Shown here: piece after piece, positions 23,266-33,756 of the stretch
How the letters are laid out: each line of letters starts with the position of its first letter
Numbering within the stretch: position 1 is the first letter of the stretch
Source of the DNA: Alphaproteobacteria bacterium
Lineage (GTDB): Bacteria > Pseudomonadota > Alphaproteobacteria > RF32 > CAG-239
DNA: 46,316 nucleotides
Assembly: GCA_017471705.1 (NCBI GenBank)
Contig: JAFUSH010000006.1
Span: forward strand, 1 to 46,316
Direction: 5' to 3'
Position numbers and translations under genes: made by a program
The notes under the pieces: generated by a model
Seen by the model: the letters and a program-made list of their open reading frames with translations, nothing else
Database searches by the model: none
Told to the model about the DNA's origin: nothing

Positions 23266-23643
23266 TCAACAACATTTTTTTATGCTGAATTGAATTTTTA
23301 CAAGTGCACGATTGTACATTATCCATAACCTCTGTCGTGTTACTCCAAAATTTCGGCATAGCAATTTCCACGGAATCCGTTTAGCGCGTTTCCAAACAAC
23401 CATTCGCTCACGAGGCTCGAGAACTTCCATCCAATCAAGAGTTCGTTCCCACAAGGCAATCTGTTCATTGGTCGGTTTAATTTTAATCGGCTTTCGCTCC
23501 ATAAAGGCAATTTCCTGCGGCGTGTAGACAATTTCAAAAAGCCAACTCCGATACTTCGGAGGTTTAACCGGCGGCAACAAACGCTCAACATAAGCGGCGG
23601 TTTCCAAATCCTGCTTGATTTGTTCGATGGTAATCTCAGTCAT
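23266..23643 (-). CDS. DUF6362-like HTH protein
   Basis: 125 residues from the ATG at 23643, overlapping the stop of the preceding gene by 8 bases. The pattern KRIPWKLLCRNFGVTRQRLW with an N-terminal EQIKQDLETAAYVERLLPPV matches DUF6362, a phage family with a C-terminal sigma-region-4-like helix-turn-helix. It is probably a DNA-binding regulator at the end of the replication operon. Family assignment is from recognition of the pattern. Confidence 0.7.
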   Translation of the reverse strand: MTEITIEQIKQDLETAAYVERLLPPVKPPKYRSWLFEIVYTPQEIAFMERKPIKIKPTNEQIALWERTLDWMEVLEPRERMVVWKRAKRIPWKLLCRNFGVTRQRLWIMYNRALVKIQFSIKKCC

Positions 23644-24319
23644 TTTGCACCGCCTTTCCCTTGCCAAGCTCATTTTGACGAGCGGCAATTCTTGCATCAA
23701 AGTCAGTTAATGATACTCCGGCATCCTTGCAATACCATTTCCGAACAGCTTGCTTCCAATCCAAAGCCACGTATTTTTTACCGTGCCGCCATCCACGTTC
23801 ATTGTGCCAGCGCATAAAAGCCGGAACATCAACAGCAATTCCGAGTTCTTTGCAATAATCCGTGACATTTTCCGCACTCGGCGCACCCACAAATTCCGAG
23901 TTATCCACATTTTCACGCTCTCTTTCTCTACAACCATTTTCCAAATCATTACCCGATTCATTCTCTATCTCCGACTCTTTCTCCTTCTCCGACTCTACTG
24001 GGCGACCGCTTGGCGATGTTGAGGATGTTTCGCTGACCGGTCGCTTAGCGTTCGCTTTGCGATTGCTTGCGCCTTTTTTGGCGTTCTGTGCGTTAATTTC
24101 GCACATTTGCAACCACCGTTCGTTATGAAGCGTAATCACGTGTTGTATCGAATCAAATCTGTCTTTTTTTAATCCCGATAATTTTACCGATGTGCTTCCG
24201 TATAAATTAAATTCGCATATCGCGATAATTAAATCGGCGACTTCGTTTTTCCTAAAGTTATGCACAGCGGCAAGGAAGTCCGCCGGATACATAACAAATG
24301 ATGTCTTTTTATTGTCCAT
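23636..24319 (-). CDS. DUF6291-like replication-module protein
   Basis: 227 residues from the ATG at 24319 with an ideal GGAGGT; an earlier ATG lies inside the preceding gene. The N-terminus (TSFVMYPADFLAAVHNFRKN, EVADLIIAICEF) is DUF6291-like, found in phage replication modules in place of an O-type initiator. A Glu/Ser/Lys-rich linker (about residues 85-145) separates it from a C-terminal domain (MRWHNERGWRHGKKYVALDW) typical of phage replication proteins. It is translationally coupled to neighbours on both sides. Confidence 0.7.
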   Translation of the reverse strand: MDNKKTSFVMYPADFLAAVHNFRKNEVADLIIAICEFNLYGSTSVKLSGLKKDRFDSIQHVITLHNERWLQMCEINAQNAKKGASNRKANAKRPVSETSSTSPSGRPVESEKEKESEIENESGNDLENGCRERERENVDNSEFVGAPSAENVTDYCKELGIAVDVPAFMRWHNERGWRHGKKYVALDWKQAVRKWYCKDAGVSLTDFDARIAARQNELGKGKAVQND

Positions 24320-24524
24320 GACGACCTCCGTTATCGTCTTTAGTTGCCATTTTGATGCGTTTAACACCTTGAATCCACTTCAAGGTCAGAGAAGTACGCC
24401 GAACTTCATCACGCACCTTCTTCTCCAACTCATCAAGCATTTCCGTTTCAAGATTAAGCAAGTAGACCACCGGAATTGCACGAACTTCCTCTGTTACATA
24501 AGTATATTTTTCTTCAGTGAACAT
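24309..24524 (-). CDS. Small early phage protein
   Basis: 71 residues, overlapping the DUF6291-like gene by 11 bases. Acidic N-terminus, then a helical VYLLNLETEMLDELEKKVRD and a basic end. Family not recognised. Ribosome binding site AAGGAAAGG. It is preceded by a 31-base leader element (24563-24593) shared with the first gene of the recombination cassette. Confidence 0.65.
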   Translation of the reverse strand: MFTEEKYTYVTEEVRAIPVVYLLNLETEMLDELEKKVRDEVRRTSLTLKWIQGVKRIKMATKDDNGGRHGQ

Positions 24525-24562
24525 CTGTTTTTCCTTTCCTTAATGTTGACATTCACTAAAGA

Positions 24563-24593
24563 ACATTCCCGCACACCGAAAAATCGTTCGGCA
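24563..24593. repeat. 31-base leader element, copy 1
   Basis: Matches 27557-27587 at 28 of 31 positions. It contains the inverted repeat CCGAA AAATCG TTCGG. Both copies lie 20-40 bases before the start codon of a minus-strand gene. Confidence 0.7.
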
Positions 24594-24597
24594 AAAA

Positions 24598-25086
24598 TCA
24601 CAAATTTTTCATTTTTTTGAAAAACTTGTAGATTGTTTCTTTGCTGATATGCAATTGTCGGGATATCTGATCCACGGTATATCCCACCATAATCAAGTAA
24701 AGAGTCTGCTTTAGCTTGATATTATCTGCTTTATCGAAAATGTCGTGAATAGTTGCACGATTGATGGCATTATTGTGAACTGTCTCGTCATAATAAAAAA
24801 AATCCTCATTGAACGTTTCGTAGTCCAATGAGGATGTCAGGTGCGATCTGGTTCGCTTTCGTTTTCGTAGCAGTTTGTATGATCGCAGTTGAAGCGCGTG
24901 CACCACTAACGCTTCATCAATATCAGGCACTTTATAATACTGTTCAAGATAATAAAGCAGGAGATCTTGCATAATGTCTTCGCGATCTTCGTAATTGAAA
25001 TATTGGGTTGAAATCAGTCTACGCGTTTGCGTATAAACCGTTAATCGGACATACCGTGGTAGTCCGCTGAAAATGTCAAGATTCAT
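24598..25086 (-). CDS. Sigma-factor-like HTH protein
   Basis: 162 residues. The central part (YEDREDIMQDLLLYYLEQYY) resembles sigma region 2 and the C-terminus (GYTVDQISRQLHISKETIYK) is a region-4-type helix-turn-helix. Size and layout fit a phage sigma-70-like transcription factor, which could redirect host RNA polymerase. Ribosome binding site AGAGAGG. It is separated from the serine recombinase by 190 bases of AT-rich DNA. Confidence 0.7.
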   Translation of the reverse strand: MNLDIFSGLPRYVRLTVYTQTRRLISTQYFNYEDREDIMQDLLLYYLEQYYKVPDIDEALVVHALQLRSYKLLRKRKRTRSHLTSSLDYETFNEDFFYYDETVHNNAINRATIHDIFDKADNIKLKQTLYLIMVGYTVDQISRQLHISKETIYKFFKKMKNL

Positions 25087-25279
25087 TAAATAAACCTCTC
25101 TAAAATGTTAATGAGAAGTTAATTTTGAATCAAAACCCGAAATATATAAATTGTTTTATTCTCAATCAAAGATTGTTTTTATGCTAAAACTTTGGTATAG
25201 TAAGGCATATAGACTAAACGTTATTGTGCAAAATTTTGTGTAAAACTCTACAAAATATGAGGTTTTATATACTAAAGTT

Positions 25280-26911
25280 TTAATCTAAAACTGTAAAACC
25301 GAATTGTTTAACTTGGTCGTCCCAAATAGGAGGAATTGGATTTCTGAGTAAATTCCGCAGATACAATTTTGGTGGTTGATGACCTTTTAAGATGGTTCGG
25401 ATAATTGCCGGTGACAGTGAAGTAAGGCGAATTAGTCGGCTGACACAAGTTGGATCTTGATCCTCTCTTGCCGCCAAATCAGCTATACTTAATTTTGTTG
25501 TATCAAGCAATTTTTGATATTTAAATCCGAGGCAGATGCTTTTTATCAATTCATTATCAAAGTGTGGCTCAGTAGACATATTCTCCGGCAGACGAATTTC
25601 CGTCCGACCTTTGTGTTTTACAAACGGCATTGGCAATACCGTTTGGTGTCCTGTCGTACTTTGTAGCAAAGTTTCAGATAAAAGACTCAAACCTAGGTCA
25701 GTCCAGTTAATTTCCATTGTGTCGTGATTGACCGTGACACCGGTAATAACCAATTTCATTAAAAGGTGCTTTTGTCTGTCTGGCATTTTATAAAGAACCT
25801 TTTCCGGTGTGCGCAGTACTCGAAGAAGTTCCATTGTTTTATTTGGAGCAATTTTTTCAACCAGAGCTTGGAATACCTTTGGATCTTGGAAGAGTTGCGA
25901 CACGATTTTGATCATACATTCATCCATCGCCGCCAGAGGAACTGAACCATTTGTACATTTGTGGTGTCCGTACATTTTAGCGGTAACTGAAGTATAATAA
26001 TAACGCTTAACACCATGACCTTGACTTGCGGTGGGTGTCATCGTGGAGTGGCAGCATCCGCATGTCAGCAACCCTCGCATAATACCAACCTCGTTGTTAC
26101 TGTATAGACAAGCGTGTTGATTTTTTGGCTTTGAGGTACTTACTTGCTGTGCGGCATTAAATAATGACTCGCTGATTATCGCTTCGTGTTGGCCATCGTA
26201 AAGCACACCCTGGTGTTTTACTTTTCCGATATAAATAGTGTTTTTAAGCATGCGGTCTATTGAAGAGCGTGGAAATGTTTTCATTCCGGCTTCCTCTAAT
26301 AATTTTCCCACCGCTTGCGGCGATTTATATTCCAGATATTTTTCAAACATAAATTTGATAACTTTCGCTTCTTCCGGCTTTACAACCAATTTGCGATTAA
26401 TAGGTTCATAACCGTACGGCACGCAACCACCCATCCACATTCCTTTCTTTTTTGAAGCGGCTACCTTATCACGAATGCGCTCTCCGCTGATTTCACGTTC
26501 AAACTGTGCAAAGGACAGCAGCATATTTAAGGTCAGCCTGCCCATACTGTCAGCAGTGTTAAAATTTTGTGTAACCGATACAAACGAGCACTTATATTTA
26601 TCAAAAATATCAACCATCTTGGCAAAGTCGGTAAGTGAGCGGGTAAGACGGTCAATTTTATAAACCACAATCATATTTACTTTGCCTTTGGCAACGTCGT
26701 TCAATAATCGCTGAAGTGCCGGTCGGTTCATATTACCACCTGAGTAGCCACCGTCATCGTAATGCTCGTCAATCAACTTCCAGCCTTGGTGTTTTTGACT
26801 TTTGATAAAGTTCTCACCGGAATCACGTTGTGCTTCGAGTGTGTTGTATTCTTTCTCCAAGCCTTCATCCGTTGATTTTCTGGTATAAACCGCACACTTA
26901 ATTTCTTCCAT
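25280..26911 (-). CDS. Large serine recombinase (phage integrase)
   Basis: 543 residues. N-terminal resolvase domain with VYTRKST (catalytic Ser13), YKIDRLTRS (85-92) and FAQFERE..GERIRD (134-148). Then the recombinase domain (GCVPYGYEPINRKLVVKPEE), a zinc ribbon (LLTCGCCHSTM at 281-291 and HHKC at 316-319) and a long C-terminal region. It integrates and excises the element by serine chemistry. It starts 2 bases after the DUF2924 gene, an arrangement common in alphaproteobacterial prophages. Coding looks intact. Confidence 0.95.
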   Translation of the reverse strand: MEEIKCAVYTRKSTDEGLEKEYNTLEAQRDSGENFIKSQKHQGWKLIDEHYDDGGYSGGNMNRPALQRLLNDVAKGKVNMIVVYKIDRLTRSLTDFAKMVDIFDKYKCSFVSVTQNFNTADSMGRLTLNMLLSFAQFEREISGERIRDKVAASKKKGMWMGGCVPYGYEPINRKLVVKPEEAKVIKFMFEKYLEYKSPQAVGKLLEEAGMKTFPRSSIDRMLKNTIYIGKVKHQGVLYDGQHEAIISESLFNAAQQVSTSKPKNQHACLYSNNEVGIMRGLLTCGCCHSTMTPTASQGHGVKRYYYTSVTAKMYGHHKCTNGSVPLAAMDECMIKIVSQLFQDPKVFQALVEKIAPNKTMELLRVLRTPEKVLYKMPDRQKHLLMKLVITGVTVNHDTMEINWTDLGLSLLSETLLQSTTGHQTVLPMPFVKHKGRTEIRLPENMSTEPHFDNELIKSICLGFKYQKLLDTTKLSIADLAAREDQDPTCVSRLIRLTSLSPAIIRTILKGHQPPKLYLRNLLRNPIPPIWDDQVKQFGFTVLD

Positions 26912-26913
26912 CG

Positions 26914-27312
26914 CTATACTCCGAAAAATACTTGTCCCGATATTTTACGTCCCGTTATTACTCGTGCCACCGCACCGAGCGATTTATAAACCTCGCCATC
27001 CATTTCAAAACCACCGTTAACAACACGCACTTTGTAGGTCGCGCCCTTATACTTTCTGATATACTCAATACCTGAAACCATTTTTTGTGTGCTAATTTCT
27101 TTAACATCCATATTTTCAAGCATTCGGCGTGTTTTGTTATCCAGCCCGCCGAAACGCATTTCTTGGAGTTTGTATGTAATCCGCCACACATAATATTCTT
27201 TGCGAGTGGAAGTTGTCGGCACGTTAAATAGTGCGTTGTAATATTTTCTCAGCTCTTCAAAAGAGAGGAGTGGAATTTTTTTCAAATCAATATTCAAGTC
27301 CACCTTAATCAT
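26914..27312 (-). CDS. DUF2924 protein linked to serine recombinase
   Basis: 132 residues. The pattern LSFEELRKYYNALFN, then RITYKLQEMRFGGLDNKTRR and a C-terminal GGFEMDGEVYKSLGAVARVI followed by TGRKISGQVFFG, is DUF2924 (the usual ending is ITGt..sGp.FFG). These proteins nearly always precede serine recombinases and may help DNA recognition or directionality; that role is not proven. Starts by ATGA overlap with the tiny upstream ORF. Confidence 0.9.
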   Translation of the reverse strand: MIKVDLNIDLKKIPLLSFEELRKYYNALFNVPTTSTRKEYYVWRITYKLQEMRFGGLDNKTRRMLENMDVKEISTQKMVSGIEYIRKYKGATYKVRVVNGGFEMDGEVYKSLGAVARVITGRKISGQVFFGV

Positions 27313-27383
27313 TTTGTGTCTCCTTTGTTTTCTTCAATCAGTAGAACAACTGCTTCAAAAATTAAATTAATTATGTTATCCAT
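27309..27383 (-). CDS. 24-residue ORF upstream of DUF2924
   Basis: MDNIINLIFEAVVLLIEENK followed by four residues. It overlaps both neighbours: ATGGATAA with the 27376-27534 ORF and ATGA with DUF2924. Ribosome binding site AGAGGTGACC. The hydrophobic helix could be a small membrane peptide, or the ORF may exist mainly to couple translation. Confidence 0.5.
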   Translation of the reverse strand: MDNIINLIFEAVVLLIEENKGDTK

Positions 27384-27534
27384 TGGTCACCTCTTGAGTA
27401 ACACCAATGCTTGGAATTTTTTCTTTATCCAGTAAATTCGACACTTTCCCGCCATTTTCTTGCTCTTCTAAAAGAGTAGCAACCGGCAAGAGAAGTAAAT
27501 CAATTAGAGCTTCAAAATCATTGTCTGCTACCAT
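27376..27534 (-). CDS. 52-residue ORF heading the recombination operon
   Basis: Starts MVADNDFEALIDLLLLPVAT with ribosome binding site AAAGGAAAAA. Acidic and short; family not recognised. It overlaps the next ORF and is preceded by the 31-base leader element shared with the early operon. Position implies it is the first gene of the integrase operon. Confidence 0.55.
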   Translation of the reverse strand: MVADNDFEALIDLLLLPVATLLEEQENGGKVSNLLDKEKIPSIGVTQEVTNG

Positions 27535-27556
27535 TTGTTTTTCCTTTCAACAGACA

Positions 27557-27587
27557 ACATTCCCGCAAGTCGAAAAATCGTTCGGCA
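27557..27587. repeat. 31-base leader element, copy 2
   Basis: Partner of 24563-24593 (28 of 31 bases identical; the three differences are consecutive). Lies 23 bases before the start of the recombination-cassette ORF. Confidence 0.7.
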
Positions 27588-27871
27588 GAATTTAAAAATT
27601 TTTTTCCGTAGCTAATGCTCTACATTCGCTACACGAAACATCAAAAATCAGAATTATGCATTTTCAAGTAGTTATTGGACTGGTCTGTCCATCCCAAAAG
27701 TATCTTTTTTGGTATCTTTTTTTCCGGACTGGTCAAATATACGAGAGATACCCGACCAGTCCATTATTATAAATTGTTGGCGGTGGAAATTTTGAGAAAC
27801 TCGGAAAGTGCCGAAAAATGGGCGGTTTGAGCGGTTATAAAATTTTTAATGATGAATTGTGATTTTAAAAC
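27588..27871. other. Prophage end region, no gene seen
   Basis: AT-rich, without a supported ORF. It holds GGACTGGTC at 27677-27685 and 27726-27734 and its inverse GACCAGTCC at 27754-27762, which forms an inverted repeat with the second copy, plus two copies of GTATCTTTTTT. The prophage right junction (att) should lie here, but the exact point cannot be set without the left end. Confidence 0.5.
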
Positions 27872-27900
27872 AAAAAAAGGAATGACGGGTATCATTCCTT
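27872..27900 (-). terminator. Terminator of the CAT tRNA
   Basis: Stem AAGGAATGA / TCATTCCTT with a 6-base loop, followed on the minus strand by TTTTTTTG. Directly downstream of the tRNA. Confidence 0.85.
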
Positions 27901-27905
27901 TTATA

Positions 27906-27982
27906 TGGTGGGCGCTGTAGGACTCGAACCTACGACCAGACCGTTATGAGCGGCCGGCTCTAACCAACTGAGCTAAGCGCCC
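27906..27982 (-). tRNA. tRNA with CAT anticodon (Ile2 or Met)
   Basis: 77 bases including encoded CCA. Acceptor stem GGGCGCT/AGCGCCC, D-arm GCTC AGTTGGTTA GAGC, anticodon stem GGCCG/CGGTC around CTCATAA, T-arm GTAGG TTCGAGT CCTAC. The start GGGCGCTTAGCTC resembles tRNA-Ile2 (lysidine-modified CAT) more than elongator Met, but sequence alone does not decide. It adjoins the prophage end. Confidence 0.93.
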
Positions 27983-27994
27983 GATGCGGTAGTA

Positions 27995-28023
27995 ACATTA
28001 TGACTTTATTTTATCGTAGTCAA
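27995..28023 (-). promoter_or_regulatory. Sigma-70-type promoter of the CAT tRNA
   Basis: TTGACT at 28023-28018, 17-base spacer, TAATGT at 28000-27995, 13 bases before the tRNA 5-prime end. Confidence 0.75.
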
Positions 28024-28044
28024 GATTTTTTTTATAATTTCCCT

Positions 28045-28082
28045 AAAAAAAAAGCAACCTCGCCAACACTTTATGCGAGGTT
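28045..28082 (-). terminator. Rho-independent terminator of eno
   Basis: 8-bp stem AACCTCGC / GCGAGGTT, then GC and a run of nine Ts on the minus strand, 22 bases after the enolase stop. Confidence 0.9.
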
Positions 28083-28104
28083 ACTCTTAACATCGGATAA
28101 AATC

Positions 28105-30583
<2,479 letters not shown>

Positions 30584-30671
30584 AAGAATGCATACATTTA
30601 ATTAATCGGCAGATCGCTTGACGATTGTTGTCATAATCGAGCGATGATTTAAAACAATAAAAGTCATACCT

Positions 30672-30689
30672 TTTTGCCGCAAGGCAAAA
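30672..30689. terminator. Bidirectional terminator between convergent glycosyltransferase genes
   Basis: Perfect 7-bp stem TTTTGCC / GGCAAAA with a GCAA tetraloop; A/T flanks on both sides allow use in either direction. Confidence 0.7.
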
Positions 30690-30728
30690 TCGGGGCATCT
30701 TCCGATTATTTAATTGAAATGTTTCCTT

Positions 30729-32696
30729 TTATTTTCCGCTTATTTGATGGATTTCTGAACGCAAGTCATCAACAAAGCGTGCTACATTGTGTACCTTTTC
30801 CACATACTTACGCCCTTCTTCTGCTAACTTTTGACGGCGTTTTTCATCTGTCATCAGTTGTCTGATGGCATCAACGTATAAATCAACTTTATCAAAACCG
30901 TCACCGTTTATCTGCCCCGTCCAGATACCGAATTTTTCGGTCAGGTATTCCGGATTACGATTGCTGACCAAACAAACTCCGTAAGCCAAAGCCTCTAAAA
31001 ATGATACCGGCAACGCTTCGTGAATTGAAGTATTTACCAAAATTTTGGCATCTTTCAGATATTGCGCTTTTTCTTCTCCGTCAACGTGTCCGGCAAAATG
31101 TAAATTAGGAATATTGTGATATTGCGCCATAATTGCCGTATTTTTGTCTTTTTCTCTGAAAGACTGCCCTAACATATAAAAGTTATACTCCGGCATCCTT
31201 TTCGCTATCTCGCAGAACAACCACCCGCGTTTTACAGATTCAATACGCCCCAGAAAAATTATGTTATTCTTTTTTTCATAGTTTTCAACATCAAAATCTT
31301 TATCAACATCTACCGGATTTGGCATATATTTTATCGGAGTGTTCGGTTCCAAACTGTACAAATCTATAGCCTTCTGATTTAAAAAATATCCTTGCGAAAC
31401 AAACTTAACTCTGTTTTGTTCATCCCAATTATGAACCAAATCATATATTTTTTGATTATAATAATTGTATTCCTTATACAATTTAACCGTTTCAATCTCA
31501 TCCCATTCGTACTTCGGACGCGGGTCTTGTATCCACAAAAGTAACTTTTTATTTTTATCGGTTTCGTGCTTAAGAACAAAGTCCGAAGTCAATTCTATTG
31601 AAAGGTATATATCATAATTTTGCTTTTTTAAAAATTTCTCTGCCAATTTTTTCTGACGCGGCAGACGATACAAGTAGACATCATCAACGTGAAACTTCTG
31701 CGGAAAGAATTTCCACTTGCTTTTACCGAGCAAAACATCTATTTGAATATCTTCATTCGGAATATATTTGGCAATATATTTACGTGCCAAAAATCCGTAT
31801 CCGCCGAATGCTGTTCCGGCTCCGCCGAAAAATTCATCTATAATCAAACCCACTTTAATTTTAGATTGTAATATCTTATCGGTCAATGCGGCATATTTAT
31901 CCCATACACCGTTAGCATAAAAATATCTGTCCCATTTCCAAAATTGAATAATATGTCCTATTTTGAGCTTGCGCGGCATCCACGGTTTTTGTCTGCCGGT
32001 ATAATGAAGTATGCAGGCTTTTCTCAGCTTGTTTGGCTCCGCTTTCATATTTGCTCTGGTAAAGTTATAAATACTGTCGACCTGTTTAATTTTACCTTTG
32101 CACATAATATTAAGTATATCTTGGTCCTGATACTTTATTTTATCCCATAAATCCTCGGTTGCTTTAATAAGCTTTTGACACATACCGTCTCGGCGCAATT
32201 TTTGCAAATTCATCAATAATACGCCGGCATTGATATACAAATCATCTGCCGACATACCTATTTCCGTTTTGTGGTTTTCTTTTTTAATCAAATAGTCTTC
32301 CACACCGGCCACATAACAGTCCGATATATCCGTATCATAAAATTGATTGATGTTATTATTGATTACCAAATCGGCATCTATGTATAAAATTTTATCCAAA
32401 TCCGGCAACAGCTCGGCGATGGCATAGCGATAGTAAGTTTCAATCGATATGTATTCAATATTCAGCTTCAAAGTTTTGAATAAATCATACGGAACTTCAA
32501 CTTTATTTACCTCAAAATTCTTATATTGGGAATGAAGTTTGTTCAAATATTTAATACTCTCATCAGTCAAGTCCGAAGAAAAAATATAAAAATGAAAATC
32601 ATTATCGGGATGATTTGATAATAACGAGACCGCAACAACCGCTACTTTTTCAATATAGGCATTATTAACACAAAAAGCTATATCGGTTCTTTTCAT
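30729..32696 (-). CDS. Two-domain glycosyltransferase (GT8-GT4 fusion)
   Basis: 655 residues. Residues 1-270 are a GT8 domain (AFCVNNAYIEKVAVVAVSLL, the metal-binding YIDADLV at 105-111, NAGVLLMNL, HYTGRQKPW). Residues about 285-650 are a GT-B domain with a GT4-type end (IIFLGRIESVKRGWL, EALPVSFLEALAYG). Two activities in one chain suggest sequential sugar additions in lipopolysaccharide or capsule synthesis. Ribosome binding site AAAAGGAT. Substrates cannot be read from sequence. Confidence 0.9.
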   Translation of the reverse strand: MKRTDIAFCVNNAYIEKVAVVAVSLLSNHPDNDFHFYIFSSDLTDESIKYLNKLHSQYKNFEVNKVEVPYDLFKTLKLNIEYISIETYYRYAIAELLPDLDKILYIDADLVINNNINQFYDTDISDCYVAGVEDYLIKKENHKTEIGMSADDLYINAGVLLMNLQKLRRDGMCQKLIKATEDLWDKIKYQDQDILNIMCKGKIKQVDSIYNFTRANMKAEPNKLRKACILHYTGRQKPWMPRKLKIGHIIQFWKWDRYFYANGVWDKYAALTDKILQSKIKVGLIIDEFFGGAGTAFGGYGFLARKYIAKYIPNEDIQIDVLLGKSKWKFFPQKFHVDDVYLYRLPRQKKLAEKFLKKQNYDIYLSIELTSDFVLKHETDKNKKLLLWIQDPRPKYEWDEIETVKLYKEYNYYNQKIYDLVHNWDEQNRVKFVSQGYFLNQKAIDLYSLEPNTPIKYMPNPVDVDKDFDVENYEKKNNIIFLGRIESVKRGWLFCEIAKRMPEYNFYMLGQSFREKDKNTAIMAQYHNIPNLHFAGHVDGEEKAQYLKDAKILVNTSIHEALPVSFLEALAYGVCLVSNRNPEYLTEKFGIWTGQINGDGFDKVDLYVDAIRQLMTDEKRRQKLAEEGRKYVEKVHNVARFVDDLRSEIHQISGK

Positions 32697-32744
32697 TTCA
32701 AAATCCTTTTCGTTGAATATATTAACACCTGCTCAGAAATCAAA

Positions 32745-33746
32745 CTAATTATCAGCATCTATTTTTTCTTTAATTTTTTCCTCTACTTTTTGAGTTTCCG
32801 ATTTCATTTCGGGAGTTGCCTCATCGGTAATAATTACTCTGTCTTCCAAAACATCCAATAATTTATCCAAATCAGACGACATACTTTCCAAAGCGCTTTC
32901 TCCTCCGTCTTCCTGTCCGGAAGTTTTAGGTTGCGCCAATTGATTAAACAACTCCTCTCCGCTCTTTTGCAGCATATCCATATTGCGGTCTATTAAATCC
33001 AGCGGAAGTTTTATCAATATTTCAGGTTTACTTTCTTTGCTTTCTTCTTTAGCTGCCTTTTCCTCGGAATTTACAGTTTTTTCGGTTTCGGCATTTTCAT
33101 CAGCCTTTACTTCGCTTTCTTTTGTTTTTTGAGTTTCCTCGGAATCGGCTTTTTCTTTGACATCGGTATTATCCTTACTTTCCTTGTCAGCTTCTTTGGC
33201 TTTTTCCTTATCCTCTGCCGAGCCGAAGCCTAAGCTCTCGCTTTTAGCCTTAAACTGGTCTATCCAACTTTGCGGTATCATAGCCATCAATGGCTCAGCA
33301 CACTGAGCCGCCTCATTAAAATACTTAGACTCTGCAAAAACGCCTTTCTTTGATTCTTCCGGTATCAAAGTTGTAAGCATCATCGCAATTAAAATAACAA
33401 TAACAATACCGCGCGCAGTACCGAACACAAAACCCAAAACTCTGTCCAATGCGCTTAATTTACTGGAACGGATAACGCTGGCAATCTTATCAACGGTAAG
33501 TATCCACACCACGCAGAAAACAATCAGGACTATCATACCGGAAACCACACTTGCCAATATTTTGGAGGCAATATATTTTTGCATCACAGGTTCAAGAAGC
33601 GGAGTTATGTAAAACACGGCGGCAGCAGCCAGAATCCATCCGGCCAAAGACAGCAGTTCCTTTGTCATGCCTCTGGCAACACCGACCAGAGCGGATACTC
33701 CGGTAATAATTAAAAATACTACATCCAAATTATTGAGTTGTTCCAT
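32745..33746 (-). CDS. CvpA family membrane protein with acidic extension
   Basis: 333 residues; start chosen at the second ATG (33746), since GGAG is 7 bases before it and too close to the first. Residues 1-160 hold the CvpA domain with four hydrophobic segments (VVFLIITGVSALVGVARG, FVFGTARGIVIVILIAMM). The rest is a long Lys/Glu-rich soluble tail, beyond the usual 160-200 residues. The function of CvpA proteins is poorly known (envelope stress, colicin V). It follows radA by 10 bases. Confidence 0.88.
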   Translation of the reverse strand: MEQLNNLDVVFLIITGVSALVGVARGMTKELLSLAGWILAAAAVFYITPLLEPVMQKYIASKILASVVSGMIVLIVFCVVWILTVDKIASVIRSSKLSALDRVLGFVFGTARGIVIVILIAMMLTTLIPEESKKGVFAESKYFNEAAQCAEPLMAMIPQSWIDQFKAKSESLGFGSAEDKEKAKEADKESKDNTDVKEKADSEETQKTKESEVKADENAETEKTVNSEEKAAKEESKESKPEILIKLPLDLIDRNMDMLQKSGEELFNQLAQPKTSGQEDGGESALESMSSDLDKLLDVLEDRVIITDEATPEMKSETQKVEEKIKEKIDADN

Positions 33747-33756
33747 TACCATACTC

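Larger units (their letters stand above)
1..27870. mobile_element. Lambda-like prophage, left end outside window
   Basis: A contiguous phage genome: recombinase, early genes, methyltransferases, terminase, portal, capsid, tail and fibre genes, almost all on the minus strand. The order terminase small, terminase large, gpW, portal, S49 protease, D, E, connectors, tail tube, G/GT, tape measure is that of lambda-type siphophages. The right boundary lies between the first recombination-cassette ORF (start 27534) and the terminator of the CAT tRNA (about 27870). I could not define att sites because the left end is not in the window. All structural genes read as intact, so the element may be functional, but lysis genes and a repressor were not seen. 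Confidence 0.9.

Noticed and set aside
27906-27982. tRNA sequence CGACCAGACC as a copy of the GACCAG motif and att core
   Set aside because: It is part of the conserved tRNA variable and anticodon region and differs from the phage motif; similarity is likely chance.
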